52,275 nucleotides of DNA, taken from an uncultured Porphyromonadaceae bacterium (GTDB lineage Bacteria > Bacteroidota > Bacteroidia > Bacteroidales > Muribaculaceae). Position numbers and translations under genes: made by a program. Numbering within the stretch: position 1 is the first letter of the stretch; each line of letters begins with the position of its first letter. Below are positions 41,240 through 50,622 of the stretch, in pieces. A model generated the notes under the pieces. It did no database searches. It saw only the letters and a list, made by a program, of their open reading frames with translations, and was not told the DNA's origin. The DNA is taken from contig CALDIF010000013.1 in NCBI GenBank assembly GCA_937901905.1, positions 1 through 52,275 of the forward strand, given 5' to 3'.

Positions 41240-43507
41240 TTAAAACCTCACTGTCAAGTGGGCTAAAACGTTGGTTCCCGCCATCGGATAGAAACGGGGA
41301 TCGCTACTTAACGTGGGTTTTTGTGTCTTGTCGCCACCCGGATAAAGGGCCGCGGTTTGAGAATAACCGTTGTTCTCGTAGTGCTTGTTGAACAGGTTGT
41401 AAATGCTGAGCCCCACTGTCAAGCCCTTGAGATGAGGAATGCACGTGAGCGTGTAACTGAGGTGCATGTCGGTGACACAATAAGGGTCGAGTGAGTCTTC
41501 ACGGCTGCCCGTGTTGTCAAGGTATTGGCGACCGACGTACTGTGTGTGCAGTTGAACGCCGAGCCCACGCCAGTCAACGGCGAACGTGTTATTGGCGATG
41601 AATGAGGGGGAGAATGCAATGGGCGAACTGCCGCACTCTATCGCTGTCTGGGTGTACATGTCGTCCCATGTGTCGGCATCGTAGTCGCTCACATATGCCA
41701 CGTAATCCTTGATGCGGTTACGACTGAGCGTGCCGTTTACCTCCCACCTCAACCATGAGGCAATTTGCCAACCGGCGGTCAACTCGAGTCCCATGCGATA
41801 ACTGTCGGGAACGTTTTCTGCCATCATCTCGCCTATCTCGTTAAGTCGCCCGTTGAGCACAAGTTGGTCTTTATAACTCATGTAATAACCGGTCAGGGAT
41901 AAGGCGAATCTGTTTGTCGTGTAGCGGTAGCCGAGTTCGTAGTCGATGAGGCGTTCGCTGCGCGGATGTTCGAGAAAGAGTCCGTCGGTGTAGTTATTGC
42001 GAGTGGGCTCCTTGTGAGCCACGGCTATCGAGCCGAATATGCGGTTGTGGCGGTTCAACTCCCATGACAGGCCGGCTTTGGGATTGAAAAAGTCGAACAA
42101 CTCGTCAATGTCAAGTCGTTGCAGGTGTTCGGGTGTGGCAGTCCAGTCCCACTTGTCGTTGTCTCCCGTGATGCGGTAACTAACGTGGCGGTATTGCAAG
42201 TCGGCATAAGCACTCAAGCCGTGAGTGATGTCATAACTTGCTTTAGCGTAAATGTTGAAATCGTTTTTACGACCGGTATTGCGGTAGTATTCGTGGTCGG
42301 GCGATAGCGTGGCAGTGTAATTTTCAACCCACAGCACGCGACCGTAGTGGTGGTTGACGTAGCGATTTAACGAGCCACCGAGTGTGGCATGTAACTTGTC
42401 GCCGGTGTAACGCGCTGCAAACACCACGCCGCCGAAACCGCTGTCAACCGCTTTCTTGCGCACGAGGCTTGACTTCTTCAATATGCCCGAGGCTGTCTCG
42501 ACGGGCTCCAACAGATACTCCTTGAGTGTGCGATTGTTCTTATATTCCTCGTAGTAGCCGTAGCCGTCGGTGTAGTGTAAACCCACATTGAGCAACCACA
42601 CGGGGGACAAATGTTGGTCTAACAACAATTGGTAGTGAGTTTGACGGTAAATGTCCTTTTGGTTTTCGTAAAAGCCTGTCACCTTGCCGTCGTGCTTGAT
42701 TTCGCCGTTGGGATTATAAGTGCGGTCGGTCGCCAAACGGTCGCGACTGATACCGTCCCAAGCGTGGTAGGTGTCCTCTTTCCCGCCAAAGGTGAGCAGT
42801 CGCAGCAACGTGCCGTGGCTGTTGCGATAGGCTAACTGAGCATAGTAACTTTGTAGTGCAGCCGACGCGCGGTCACGGTAGCCGTCGCTGCCAAGGTGGC
42901 TCAGTCGCGCGTCAAGGGTGAAGTGATTGCCCATCAGCCCGGTGCCCAACTTGAGAGTGGCTTTGTGGGTGTTGAACGAGCCGTAAGAGCCCGATAATTC
43001 GCCGTAAGCATCATCGCTCGGTGAGGCTGTCGTCATGTTGATGCCACCGCCGAACGCTCCCGAGCCGTTAGTGCTCGTGCCTACTCCGCGTTGCACTTGA
43101 ATTGAGCCGAGGCTTGATGTCAAGTCGGGGGTGTTGACCCAATAAATCGAGTGACTCTCTGCATCGTTCATCGGTATGTCGTTCACGCTGATATTAATGC
43201 GTGTGGCATCGGTGCCACGCAGCCTGAGCGATGTGTATCCCATGCCGGCACCGGCATCGCTTGTTGTGAGCAGACTTGGTGTTGATGACAGCAGGAACGG
43301 AATGTCAAGTCCGTGGTTGACGGCAGTAAGTTGGCGTGCGTTGAGGTTGGTAAACGAAATCGGTGTCTTTGCCTCGGCACGTGTGGCGGTGACTTCCACC
43401 TCCTGCAACGTTACATTCACGATTGAGTCCGCCGATTGTGCATCGGCGGCAAAGCAAACGGCGCAGCATGCCACAGCAGCCGCGACAGCAGTCAAATGAT
43501 GTTTCAT
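41240..43507 (-). CDS. TonB-dependent outer-membrane receptor, probably for thiamin
   Basis: 755 residues. Signal peptide about 1-23 (ending AADAQ). The N-terminal TonB-box-like VTLQEVEVTATRAE is followed by the plug domain (about 45-165: LSSTPSLLTTSDAGAGMGYTSLRLRGTDATRINISVNDIPMND). A 22-strand type barrel follows, ending with LAHLTVRF, a proper C-terminal Phe. The SusC-type carboxypeptidase-like domain is absent. Specificity is inferred from the TPP riboswitch in its leader: import of thiamin or a derivative across the outer membrane. It is a single-gene unit. Confidence 0.9.
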   Translation of the reverse strand: MKHHLTAVAAAVACCAVCFAADAQSADSIVNVTLQEVEVTATRAEAKTPISFTNLNARQLTAVNHGLDIPFLLSSTPSLLTTSDAGAGMGYTSLRLRGTDATRINISVNDIPMNDAESHSIYWVNTPDLTSSLGSIQVQRGVGTSTNGSGAFGGGINMTTASPSDDAYGELSGSYGSFNTHKATLKLGTGLMGNHFTLDARLSHLGSDGYRDRASAALQSYYAQLAYRNSHGTLLRLLTFGGKEDTYHAWDGISRDRLATDRTYNPNGEIKHDGKVTGFYENQKDIYRQTHYQLLLDQHLSPVWLLNVGLHYTDGYGYYEEYKNNRTLKEYLLEPVETASGILKKSSLVRKKAVDSGFGGVVFAARYTGDKLHATLGGSLNRYVNHHYGRVLWVENYTATLSPDHEYYRNTGRKNDFNIYAKASYDITHGLSAYADLQYRHVSYRITGDNDKWDWTATPEHLQRLDIDELFDFFNPKAGLSWELNRHNRIFGSIAVAHKEPTRNNYTDGLFLEHPRSERLIDYELGYRYTTNRFALSLTGYYMSYKDQLVLNGRLNEIGEMMAENVPDSYRMGLELTAGWQIASWLRWEVNGTLSRNRIKDYVAYVSDYDADTWDDMYTQTAIECGSSPIAFSPSFIANNTFAVDWRGLGVQLHTQYVGRQYLDNTGSREDSLDPYCVTDMHLSYTLTCIPHLKGLTVGLSIYNLFNKHYENNGYSQTAALYPGGDKTQKPTLSSDPRFYPMAGTNVLAHLTVRF

Positions 43508-43530
43508 TGTTTAGAATAATTAATAAGTTC

Positions 43531-43613
43531 TGTTCTCTACGCCGGCATTACCCGGTTCAGATTCGATGGGTGTGTTCTCAGCCGCGTTAACGCAGCACCC
43601 CCCAAACTCATTG
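43531..43613 (-). promoter_or_regulatory. TPP (THI-element) riboswitch
   Basis: On the minus strand: GGGGGGTGC (43603-43595), GGCTGAGA (CTGAGA at 43581-43576), ACACCC, GAATCTGAACCGGGTAATGC and CCGGCGTAG. This is the conserved order of the thiamin-pyrophosphate aptamer. It ends about 24 bp before the receptor start, so binding of TPP would most simply hide the start region. Boundaries are approximate. Confidence 0.93.
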
Positions 43614-43623
43614 AATCATGCCA

Positions 43624-43655
43624 CAAAGGTACTAAAACTTAGTGTGCTCTGCAAA
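43624..43655 (-). promoter_or_regulatory. Promoter of riboswitch-receptor transcript
   Basis: TTTG (43655-43652), 20-nt spacer, TACCTTTG (43631-43624) on the minus strand, just upstream of the riboswitch. Confidence 0.75.
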
Positions 43656-43705
43656 TTTTTGCCGATTACCGGTTGACTCTACATGATTTTGCGACCCGAA
43701 TTAAA

Positions 43706-43737
43706 TTTGCACAATTCGAAAAATTGTTGTACATTTG
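43706..43737 (+). promoter_or_regulatory. Promoter of tRNA-Leu
   Basis: TTTG (43706-43709), 20-nt spacer, TACATTTG (43730-43737). The tRNA begins 10 bp downstream. Confidence 0.75.
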
Positions 43738-43747
43738 CGGTCGCAAT

Positions 43748-43829
43748 GCCCAAGTGGCGGAATTGGTAGACGCGCACGTTTCAGGTGCGTGTGCCGCGAG
43801 GCGTGAAGGTTCGAGTCCTTTCTTGGGCA
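43748..43829 (+). tRNA. tRNA-Leu (anticodon CAG)
   Basis: 82 nt to the discriminator A. Acceptor arms GCCCAAG / CTTGGGC, D arm with GGCGGAATTGGTAGACGC, anticodon loop TTCAGGT closed by CACGT/GCGTG, a long variable arm (GCCGCGAGGC) typical of leucine tRNAs, and T loop TTCGAGT. CCA is not encoded. A 20-bp terminator hairpin starts at the discriminator base. Confidence 0.96.
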
Positions 43830-43872
43830 CAACAACAGGCTGTTAATCAAGCGATTAACAGCCTGTTGTTGT
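43829..43872 (+). terminator. Terminator of tRNA-Leu
   Basis: Perfect 20-bp inverted repeat (43829-43848 and 43853-43872) with loop AAGC. The U-rich right arm (TTGTTGT) serves as the tract. The stem begins at the last base of the tRNA. Confidence 0.85.
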
Positions 43873-43960
43873 CATTGTGAGTTGAGTGTTTCGGGCTTGA
43901 CGCGCCCCCCCTCGGACTGCCCGTTGATTGTAAAGATGTTGTGGGGCGTGAATAATTGTA

Positions 43961-43990
43961 AATCGCAGCAAATCGGTCACCGCTGCGATT
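43961..43990 (-). terminator. Probable terminator of amidase gene
   Basis: 9-bp stem AATCGCAGC / GCTGCGATT with a 12-nt loop, 16 bp after the amidase stop on the minus strand. The following T-tract is poor. Confidence 0.45.
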
Positions 43991-44006
43991 GCTTTATAGG
44001 TCGGAA

Positions 44007-44420
44007 TTACAAGTCTTTATACTCGTTATAGGCATCAAAACAAGGGCATGCTTTCGGTGCAAATTCGCGATGACCGTGTACCGTACACCCCGGGAAACGG
44101 TGTTTCAAGCGTGTTACAAGGTCAATCAAGGCGATGCGTTGTGCCGGTGTACGCGTGTCGCAGGGTGTCGAGCCGTTGGCGGACAACCCTCCCACATAGC
44201 ACACCCCGATGCTGCCGCGATTGTGTCCAAGGCAATGTGCTCCAACTCGTGATAAGGGACGTCCGGCATGTACGCTCCCGTCAAGGTGTATCACATAGTG
44301 GTAGCCGATGTCGCGCCAGCCGCGACCGCTCATGTGCCATCGGCGTATGTCGTCAACAGTGACGGCACGTCCTGCCGGAGTGGCACTGCAGTGAATGATG
44401 ATTTCGTCAATTTTTCTCAT
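44007..44420 (-). CDS. N-acetylmuramoyl-L-alanine amidase, T7-lysozyme type
   Basis: 137 residues. The Amidase_2 zinc site can be read: His10 in IIIHCSATPAG, the HGH motif (His115/His117), and Cys125 in PKACPCFDAY; Tyr40 and Lys123 sit at the positions of catalytic residues in T7 lysozyme. It cleaves the MurNAc-L-Ala bond. There is no signal peptide, as in phage endolysins, which rely on a holin; the upstream gene is a small holin-like membrane protein. The ATG at 44420 is preferred over the frame to 44534. Probably phage-derived. Confidence 0.9.
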   Translation of the reverse strand: MRKIDEIIIHCSATPAGRAVTVDDIRRWHMSGRGWRDIGYHYVIHLDGSVHAGRPLSRVGAHCLGHNRGSIGVCYVGGLSANGSTPCDTRTPAQRIALIDLVTRLKHRFPGCTVHGHREFAPKACPCFDAYNEYKDL

Positions 44421-44688
44421 TGTCCTCCTTCTCGGTTGAATGTGATTGATTGAATTCCAATTCGGCAAAACGCTGTTCAAGGTCGCGGAATTTAGTGCGT
44501 GCATACAGCGAAATGCCGAACACCGCTCCGGCAAACCCTATAGCCTCGCCTACCAGAGCCAGTACGGTGCTGTGTACCTCGTGCAACACGGCAAAACTCG
44601 CTATAGACAAGCCTATGCCACAAGCAATCATTGCCACGGCGCAGCCGTATTGTACCAAATCTTTAATTTCGTTATTCATTGCAGTCAT
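44407..44688 (-). CDS. Small holin-like membrane protein
   Basis: About 93 residues. Two hydrophobic helices (about 13-33 and 38-60 from the ATG at 44688) are followed by a charged coiled-coil-like tail (RDLEQRFAELEFNQS) and EKEDNEKN. The topology and the position before a phage-type amidase suggest a holin or accessory membrane protein; sequence alone does not name a family. A second ATG at 44679 is possible. It overlaps the amidase start by 14 bp. Confidence 0.65.
   Translation of the reverse strand: MTAMNNEIKDLVQYGCAVAMIACGIGLSIASFAVLHEVHSTVLALVGEAIGFAGAVFGISLYARTKFRDLEQRFAELEFNQSHSTEKEDNEKN
44424..44430 (-). promoter_or_regulatory. Shine-Dalgarno-like AAGGAGG before amidase
   Basis: AAGGAGG ends 3 nt before the amidase ATG. 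Bacteroidota rarely use such sites. It also encodes the EKED residues of the holin-like protein, so it could be a coding coincidence. Confidence 0.4.
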
Positions 44689-44718
44689 GAAAATTGATTG
44701 TGTCGTGTTATTCGCCGG

Positions 44719-44726
44719 CAAAAGTA
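44719..44726 (-). promoter_or_regulatory. Possible -7 box of holin-amidase pair
   Basis: TACTTTTG on the minus strand, 31 bp before the ATG at 44688. No TTG stands at the -33 distance. Confidence 0.4.
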
Positions 44727-44792
44727 AATGGGCGGTTTATTCGTTAAATATGTCGAATTGTATAATTTTTTATTTTAAATCGGGTTTTTGAA

Positions 44793-44823
44793 TTTGAAGT
44801 TTCGATTATAAATCTTAACTTTA
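44793..44823 (+). promoter_or_regulatory. Probable promoter of large amidase operon
   Basis: TTTG (44793-44796), 19-nt spacer, TAACTTTA (44816-44823). A better -7 match, TAACTTTG at 44878-44885, lies too close to the ATG to give a leader. Confidence 0.45.
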
Positions 44824-44888
44824 CACTTTCAATTAATTACGGACTATTGTGCAACATACCGTGTTGCAAAGAACCTATAACTTTGAAT

Positions 44889-47800
44889 ATGCATATGAAA
44901 CTGACCGGATGGCTCGTTTCCGCAATGATAGTCGCGGTGTTGCCGGCAATAGCCGGCGATGTCGCGAGTGTCCCGGCACGGGTCGTAACAAAGGCTGCAA
45001 GTGATGTACGCATTTATCTGAATCCGGGACACGGCGGTTGGGGAACTGACGACCGTCCCATGGAGTCCATTCCTTTTCCCAAGAACAACGGCGGGACAAG
45101 CACGTCTTCGTTCCCCGACACCTGTGGTTTCTACGAGAGTAACACCGACTTGTGGAAGATGCTTGAGGCGCGTGAACGCTTGATTGCTATGGGAGTGCCC
45201 GACGAGAATATTACGTTGAGTCGTTGGAACAACGGTCCCTATCCGCGTGACGGCATCACTTATCACAGCGGCAGCAACTTCAGTCGCACGTTCAGTGTCA
45301 TCAATGCCGAGGTCAATGCGGGCAACTATGATATGTTCGTGTCGCTACACAGTAACGGTACCGGCTCGGACCACACGTTGACCAACTATGAACTCATTCT
45401 TTATCGCCAACGTTACACCGAGTCATCGGGTAAGTACGAGGCGACACCACCGAGCAGCGAGATGGCGAAGACCATGTGGTCATATCATTACATGGACGAG
45501 ATTGACCCTCACTCGACATTGAGTTATAGCAGTCGCACAGTGCCGTACGTTTCGGGAGACCTCACGTTCTATGGCAGCACGTCAAGCACCGGATACCTCG
45601 GTGTGCTCAAGCACAATCCCCCGGGTTTTCTCATGGAAGGATTTTTCCACACCTATGACCCTGCCAAACATCGTGCGCTTAACGAGGATTATTGCCGTCA
45701 AGAGGGTGCGCGTACGGCTCGCGGTATAGCGGCATGGTTTTCAATTCCCGGTTTGCCCACAGGCGACATCATGGGAACCGTCAAGGACAAGAGTGCCGCT
45801 ATCAGTCACAGTTTCTACAACTATCGCACCGGCACCGGTGATGACATGTACACTCCCATACACGGAGCAACGGTGACCCTGTACAAGGGAGACACGTTTA
45901 TTTCGTCGTACACCACCGACAATTTGTACAATGGTGTGTTTGTCTTCGAAGACCTCGTGCCGGGGAGCGATTACTATATAACAGTCAAGAAAGACGGTTA
46001 CAGCAATCTTGAGTTACAGGGACCGTACACAGTCACTGCCAACGAGACAACTTACCCGCAACTGTACATGACGGCGGGTACGGCAACCGATGTCGCCACG
46101 AGTGACATCACGATTAATCTCGTGAAGGATTACGAGGACATTGCAATATCGGTTCTGCAAGATAAAACAGTGCGTCGTGTTCTCCAACGCGATGACTACC
46201 TTGTCGTGCTTGCCGTTGAGAACGATGCCACTCACACGCCCCACTTGTACCGCATCAATCCGGCATGCTATGTCGAGGGCAATGACGATGATGATCAACC
46301 CGTTGTGGAGATCAGCACAACAGGACTGGTGTCGGTTGCCGACAATGGCGGCAATCAGCGATACACCTTGAGCGACATCGCTTTTACCGACGACGGCTAT
46401 CTCATCGGCTGCAATGCCTTGCAGACGCAAAGTTCGGCCGACCAAGTCGCTACCGGCACACGCGGTGTGTTCAGGGTTTACAAGTGGGCAAGTTTGGAAG
46501 GCTCACCCGTGTTGTGGTTCACCACATCGAGCGATGAACTTTCCGGCGGACATTGGTATCGTGCCAATGTAGGCTTGACCATGGCCTACAACGGCAGCAG
46601 TGAAAACGGCTGGTTAATGACACCGGCTGTTAATGCTTACGAGACAACGAGTTCGCCACAGGTGCGCGACATCGTGATGCACGTGTCAGGCGGCTCGTTG
46701 GCTTCAACTTACGTCAACTACGACCGCGACGCGAGTGCCAACCGCCCGTTGCAGAGTCTGACAGTTTACGGCACCGATGTCAAATATTCGCCTTCGCCCA
46801 AAGCAACCGACCGCTTTATCATTGACGGCGAACTCATTGCGCCCCGTGAAGTGAGGGTCAACACGCAAGACGGCCTTGCGGCAAAGTCGCTCGGCGCGCT
46901 CGCCACTACCGATGTCGTGTCGCGTGGCGCTTCGACATTCAGCCACAGTCGTCACGCCCTCTTGGTGACTCCGCTCAGCACCGACGGTGAGAATAATGTG
47001 GGTATAGCACTTCACGACATGACAAGCGGACTGCAATACTCGCTCGCGGTCACGGCGACAGGGACTGATGTGGCTTCATTGTCATGTACTTCAATCGATG
47101 CTACCGGTGGCAGTAACGGTTCATTATTAACATTGCATTTGATGCGCGACGGCAAACTATCACGCTGGCATGTCGGCACGGTAACACCGGTCATACCCGA
47201 CCCCGATCCGCAGTCAGAGTACGACTTGGAGTGGGAACGAGTGTACGACAGTAACGCCGTCAGTGCCCTCGCCGACAAGACGGTGCGTCGTGCTGTGCAT
47301 CTTGACGGGAGTAACTTCGCTGTTCTTGCTGTTGATGCCTCTCGCGTGCCGTACTTGTACAAGGTTGATGCCGATGCCATGACTGCTACGCCAATCAGCA
47401 CGACCGGTGTTGTCGATGTTACAACCGAGAACAATCAAGGCTCAAGCCTTTACACCTTGAGTGACATTGCTGTCACGAGTGACGGTAAGTTGATTGCTTG
47501 CAACCAGTTGCAAGCTCAGGACACCGACAACGATGCTCAAATCGAGAGCGGTCGCAGCAGGGGGTATTTGCGCATATATCGTTGGGACGATCTCAGCGGG
47601 ACTCCCACTCAATGGTTCACCAGTCCCGAAGCGGGTTTCTTCTATAAGGCTCTCGTGGGTGGCTCGATGGCATATACCGGCAGCAGCAGCGATGGACAAC
47701 TGGTGGTCACTGCCGTTAACGACTATTATGCCGGAACCGAGAAAACTCAAATACGCTATGATGTCTACAATATTACAGCCGGTGAAATGTCCTCTCATTT

Positions 47801-50600
47801 GTTCAATCGCCCGGTGGCATCGGCGGTAACGACAACAGCCGATACCGGTTCCGACTTTAAATTGTCGGTGTCGCCACGCGGTGTGGGCTACTTCATGATA
47901 GACGGCAATTCGACTGTTCCGCTCGAAATTAAAATCAACGACAATAATCTCGCGGCAACAGTCAACGGCACACTCGCCACAACCGATGTGATTTCCAACG
48001 ATGCTCATTGGAGCATGCTTGACGAACGCACCGTACTCGTGTCACCCTTTAGCAGTGATAACGAGTCCAACATCGGAATCCGCCTTTACGACGTGTCAAA
48101 AAGTGTCGACGACGCTGCCGTGCTCAACGCAAAGGACGTGACACTCGCAGCCACTACACCTGTTTATGTGTCGTCAACGGCATTCACTGCGAACGATGGT
48201 GACTTCGTCGCCTATCTCGTTCGTGACAATGTGTTTACCAAGTGGGAGCGTTCGAGCCAAACTCCGCTTGTTGACGAGGGCATAGGCATTTTTGCCTACG
48301 ACCTGCGGCAGAGTGTTACTGACGATGATGCCTACACGTTCACTTTCAAGGTCAACACCACGCCGCTTGAGGCTGTGATTATCTTTACCGACAACACGGG
48401 TGTCGAGATAGGTCGCTACACTGTTGAAGACCCTATCAAGGGTGAAAATTCAGTATCGTTAATGCAAGAAGACTTGCCGTTCGAAGAGGGAATCACCGCG
48501 CAGTGGGCAGTATATGTCAAGAGTTTTGATATTACGTCCTACACCCGTCTCAACACCGGTGACGACTTTACAGCAGCCGACTTTGAGTATAACCGCGCGT
48601 GTGTCACGGTCGATAACAGTCCCGAGAGCGACTGGTTCGGCAGTGTGTATGTTGATGAGATGGCTGTCAATCTCGCCTATAATAACAACGAGTCCAGCCG
48701 TGTCAACGGTTTGTATCGCTATAACCCGTTGTGGCAACGTGAAAACGATGAACCATACTCGGGGCAGATGGCATGGAATAACAATTATCGCATCACAACC
48801 GATTATCGCGGTCGCATTTATATACCTGAGTTCGGTGACAAACACAGCGGAGTGTATATTGCCGACCCCGACAATCTCAGCGGTGAGTTCACACAACTGT
48901 TTGACGGGACTCGCGACAGTAACGGACTGATAACCAACGGCAGTGTCAATACCGGTTCATCGGCATCAAGCGTGAGTATCATCGGTAGTGGCTCCGATAC
49001 CAAACTGTATGTGACGCTTGAAGATATAGGTCCCGGTATTTACGAGTACGACCTCGGGTCGCTCATTGATGTCGACGGCAATTTGCCCACAACGTGGACA
49101 GTCGCTCCCACTCGGGTGATGTTGAATACGTTAGGCGGAACCGATGTCAAATTGCGATTTGCCAATACCAATGTGGTGGCACAACCAAGCGGTGCATTAT
49201 GGGTTAGCGAGAATTTGATAAGCGGCAGTACTACCTACAGTAATGCACTTGCCAATATAGCATTGGTTAATATCACACCTCAGCGTGACTATTGGGGTTA
49301 TTCCACCAATGTAGTGTCTCAACTGACCACGTGCTCGGGTGGCGGTTTGGCTGTCTCTAACGATGGGAATACCTTGTATATCGTTGATAAGGATAATAAG
49401 GTGCAAGTGTTCGCCATCAACAATACCGATATTGAACAGCCCACCTTGTCGTGGATTTACACCCTCGATGTGACCGGTGTCGCCGATGATGCTTCGAGCG
49501 GAGCATCGGGACGCGTGCCCGGTGGCGTGTATCAAATGGCGTTTGATTACGGCGGTAATTTATACGTCGCCGGTGGTGCTTTAGGCATCTATTCGGTACC
49601 GACAACCGATAACAGCGCGACAACTCCCGCCAAGGGTGTACTCACTGTGACCAAGTATCGCTCGCGCACACTTAACGAACTGTCAACCACTGCGGTCGTG
49701 GGTTGCGATTATCGCCTTGAAGGACGTGACCTCTATGGAGCACACATGCTTAACGACGGTCGCACCTTGGTTGCACTCGCCGTCACGACAGGCGAGCAAG
49801 ACTTGAATGATGAAGAAGTCACCGGCGAGAGTACAGTGGATTATATCGCCGACCGCACCACACTCATGGGTGACAATACAACGTACCTTGATGCCGATTG
49901 GGTAAAGATTGTCATGCCTCGCGAACTCACAACGTCCGAGCGCACGGCTCTCACTGCCGGCTGTTTGGGTAATGTCTACGGCACGGTGACCGATAATACC
50001 AATTTGACAATTGATGCCACTAATGTCCCAACAAGCACTGCAAGCGAGACCCCCATTAACTTTAATGTCGTTATACCCGCCAATTTTGCCTCTAATCATG
50101 TGGGGGTGAGCGGAACCCGCTATTTCTTCCATACGCCGCAAGTCAACGAGGTGGTGACAGTGTATTGGGCAATGTACGACGGTGAGAAATTTATCGCCAT
50201 TCCGCGTAACACGCTCACATCAACCGGTTATGCCAACACTGATGGGCTTGAGGGGACTATCGGTGTAGACATGAGTTTATATGCCGATCAGTCCATTTCT
50301 CTCGAACCGTCTAAGGTTTATAATAACTTCACCGCATTGGTGCAGTATCGTGCAAGCGGCAATAACGCGAGCCGTCGCGTTGCACCGACAGGCAACTACG
50401 TGCTCTATCCTCTTGACGGTCTTATAGCGCAAGATATTATCACCGGTGTCAATACCGTTGAAAGTGGTGCTACAGTTGTCGCAGTTGACTACTACGACAC
50501 TTCGGGACGCCGCGTGAGTGGCACGATGAGCGGCGTGCTGATTGAGGTGACTACCTATAGCGACGGTTCCACCACCTCGCGCAAGGTAATAAAGCAGTAA
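44889..50600 (+). CDS. Giant secreted amidase with propeller domains and sorting tail
   Basis: 1,903 residues. Signal peptide about 1-22. Amidase_3 domain about 40-290 with zinc/catalytic His48 (NPGHGG), Glu83 (GFYESN), His154 (SLHSNG) and Glu250 (FLMEGFF). A carboxypeptidase-regulatory-like beta domain spans about 295-395. Two similar blocks of roughly 340 residues follow (about 410-765 and 785-1130), each with DKTVRR ... STTG ... YTLSDIA ... GALATTDV or GTLATTDV, an internal duplication of propeller-like sequence. A beta domain and an NHL-like propeller come next. The last 60 residues (VVAVDYYDTSGRRV ... TTYSDGSTTSRKVIK) look like a type IX secretion sorting domain. It probably cleaves peptidoglycan stems from the cell surface. 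Confidence 0.88.
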   Translation: MHMKLTGWLVSAMIVAVLPAIAGDVASVPARVVTKAASDVRIYLNPGHGGWGTDDRPMESIPFPKNNGGTSTSSFPDTCGFYESNTDLWKMLEARERLIAMGVPDENITLSRWNNGPYPRDGITYHSGSNFSRTFSVINAEVNAGNYDMFVSLHSNGTGSDHTLTNYELILYRQRYTESSGKYEATPPSSEMAKTMWSYHYMDEIDPHSTLSYSSRTVPYVSGDLTFYGSTSSTGYLGVLKHNPPGFLMEGFFHTYDPAKHRALNEDYCRQEGARTARGIAAWFSIPGLPTGDIMGTVKDKSAAISHSFYNYRTGTGDDMYTPIHGATVTLYKGDTFISSYTTDNLYNGVFVFEDLVPGSDYYITVKKDGYSNLELQGPYTVTANETTYPQLYMTAGTATDVATSDITINLVKDYEDIAISVLQDKTVRRVLQRDDYLVVLAVENDATHTPHLYRINPACYVEGNDDDDQPVVEISTTGLVSVADNGGNQRYTLSDIAFTDDGYLIGCNALQTQSSADQVATGTRGVFRVYKWASLEGSPVLWFTTSSDELSGGHWYRANVGLTMAYNGSSENGWLMTPAVNAYETTSSPQVRDIVMHVSGGSLASTYVNYDRDASANRPLQSLTVYGTDVKYSPSPKATDRFIIDGELIAPREVRVNTQDGLAAKSLGALATTDVVSRGASTFSHSRHALLVTPLSTDGENNVGIALHDMTSGLQYSLAVTATGTDVASLSCTSIDATGGSNGSLLTLHLMRDGKLSRWHVGTVTPVIPDPDPQSEYDLEWERVYDSNAVSALADKTVRRAVHLDGSNFAVLAVDASRVPYLYKVDADAMTATPISTTGVVDVTTENNQGSSLYTLSDIAVTSDGKLIACNQLQAQDTDNDAQIESGRSRGYLRIYRWDDLSGTPTQWFTSPEAGFFYKALVGGSMAYTGSSSDGQLVVTAVNDYYAGTEKTQIRYDVYNITAGEMSSHLFNRPVASAVTTTADTGSDFKLSVSPRGVGYFMIDGNSTVPLEIKINDNNLAATVNGTLATTDVISNDAHWSMLDERTVLVSPFSSDNESNIGIRLYDVSKSVDDAAVLNAKDVTLAATTPVYVSSTAFTANDGDFVAYLVRDNVFTKWERSSQTPLVDEGIGIFAYDLRQSVTDDDAYTFTFKVNTTPLEAVIIFTDNTGVEIGRYTVEDPIKGENSVSLMQEDLPFEEGITAQWAVYVKSFDITSYTRLNTGDDFTAADFEYNRACVTVDNSPESDWFGSVYVDEMAVNLAYNNNESSRVNGLYRYNPLWQRENDEPYSGQMAWNNNYRITTDYRGRIYIPEFGDKHSGVYIADPDNLSGEFTQLFDGTRDSNGLITNGSVNTGSSASSVSIIGSGSDTKLYVTLEDIGPGIYEYDLGSLIDVDGNLPTTWTVAPTRVMLNTLGGTDVKLRFANTNVVAQPSGALWVSENLISGSTTYSNALANIALVNITPQRDYWGYSTNVVSQLTTCSGGGLAVSNDGNTLYIVDKDNKVQVFAINNTDIEQPTLSWIYTLDVTGVADDASSGASGRVPGGVYQMAFDYGGNLYVAGGALGIYSVPTTDNSATTPAKGVLTVTKYRSRTLNELSTTAVVGCDYRLEGRDLYGAHMLNDGRTLVALAVTTGEQDLNDEEVTGESTVDYIADRTTLMGDNTTYLDADWVKIVMPRELTTSERTALTAGCLGNVYGTVTDNTNLTIDATNVPTSTASETPINFNVVIPANFASNHVGVSGTRYFFHTPQVNEVVTVYWAMYDGEKFIAIPRNTLTSTGYANTDGLEGTIGVDMSLYADQSISLEPSKVYNNFTALVQYRASGNNASRRVAPTGNYVLYPLDGLIAQDIITGVNTVESGATVVAVDYYDTSGRRVSGTMSGVLIEVTTYSDGSTTSRKVIKQ

Positions 50601-50622
50601 ACACACTTAATAATCATAAACG

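Noticed and set aside
43748..43829. tRNA-Leu as an active integration site for the holin-amidase pair
   Set aside because: I found no duplicate of the tRNA 3' end in the following sequence and no integrase.
43901..43911. Run of seven Cs as a phase-variation tract
   Set aside because: It lies in non-coding DNA, away from a promoter, and is short.
44878..44885. TAACTTTG as the promoter of the giant amidase
   Set aside because: Transcription would start at or after the ATG at 44889; the upstream boxes at 44793-44823 fit better.
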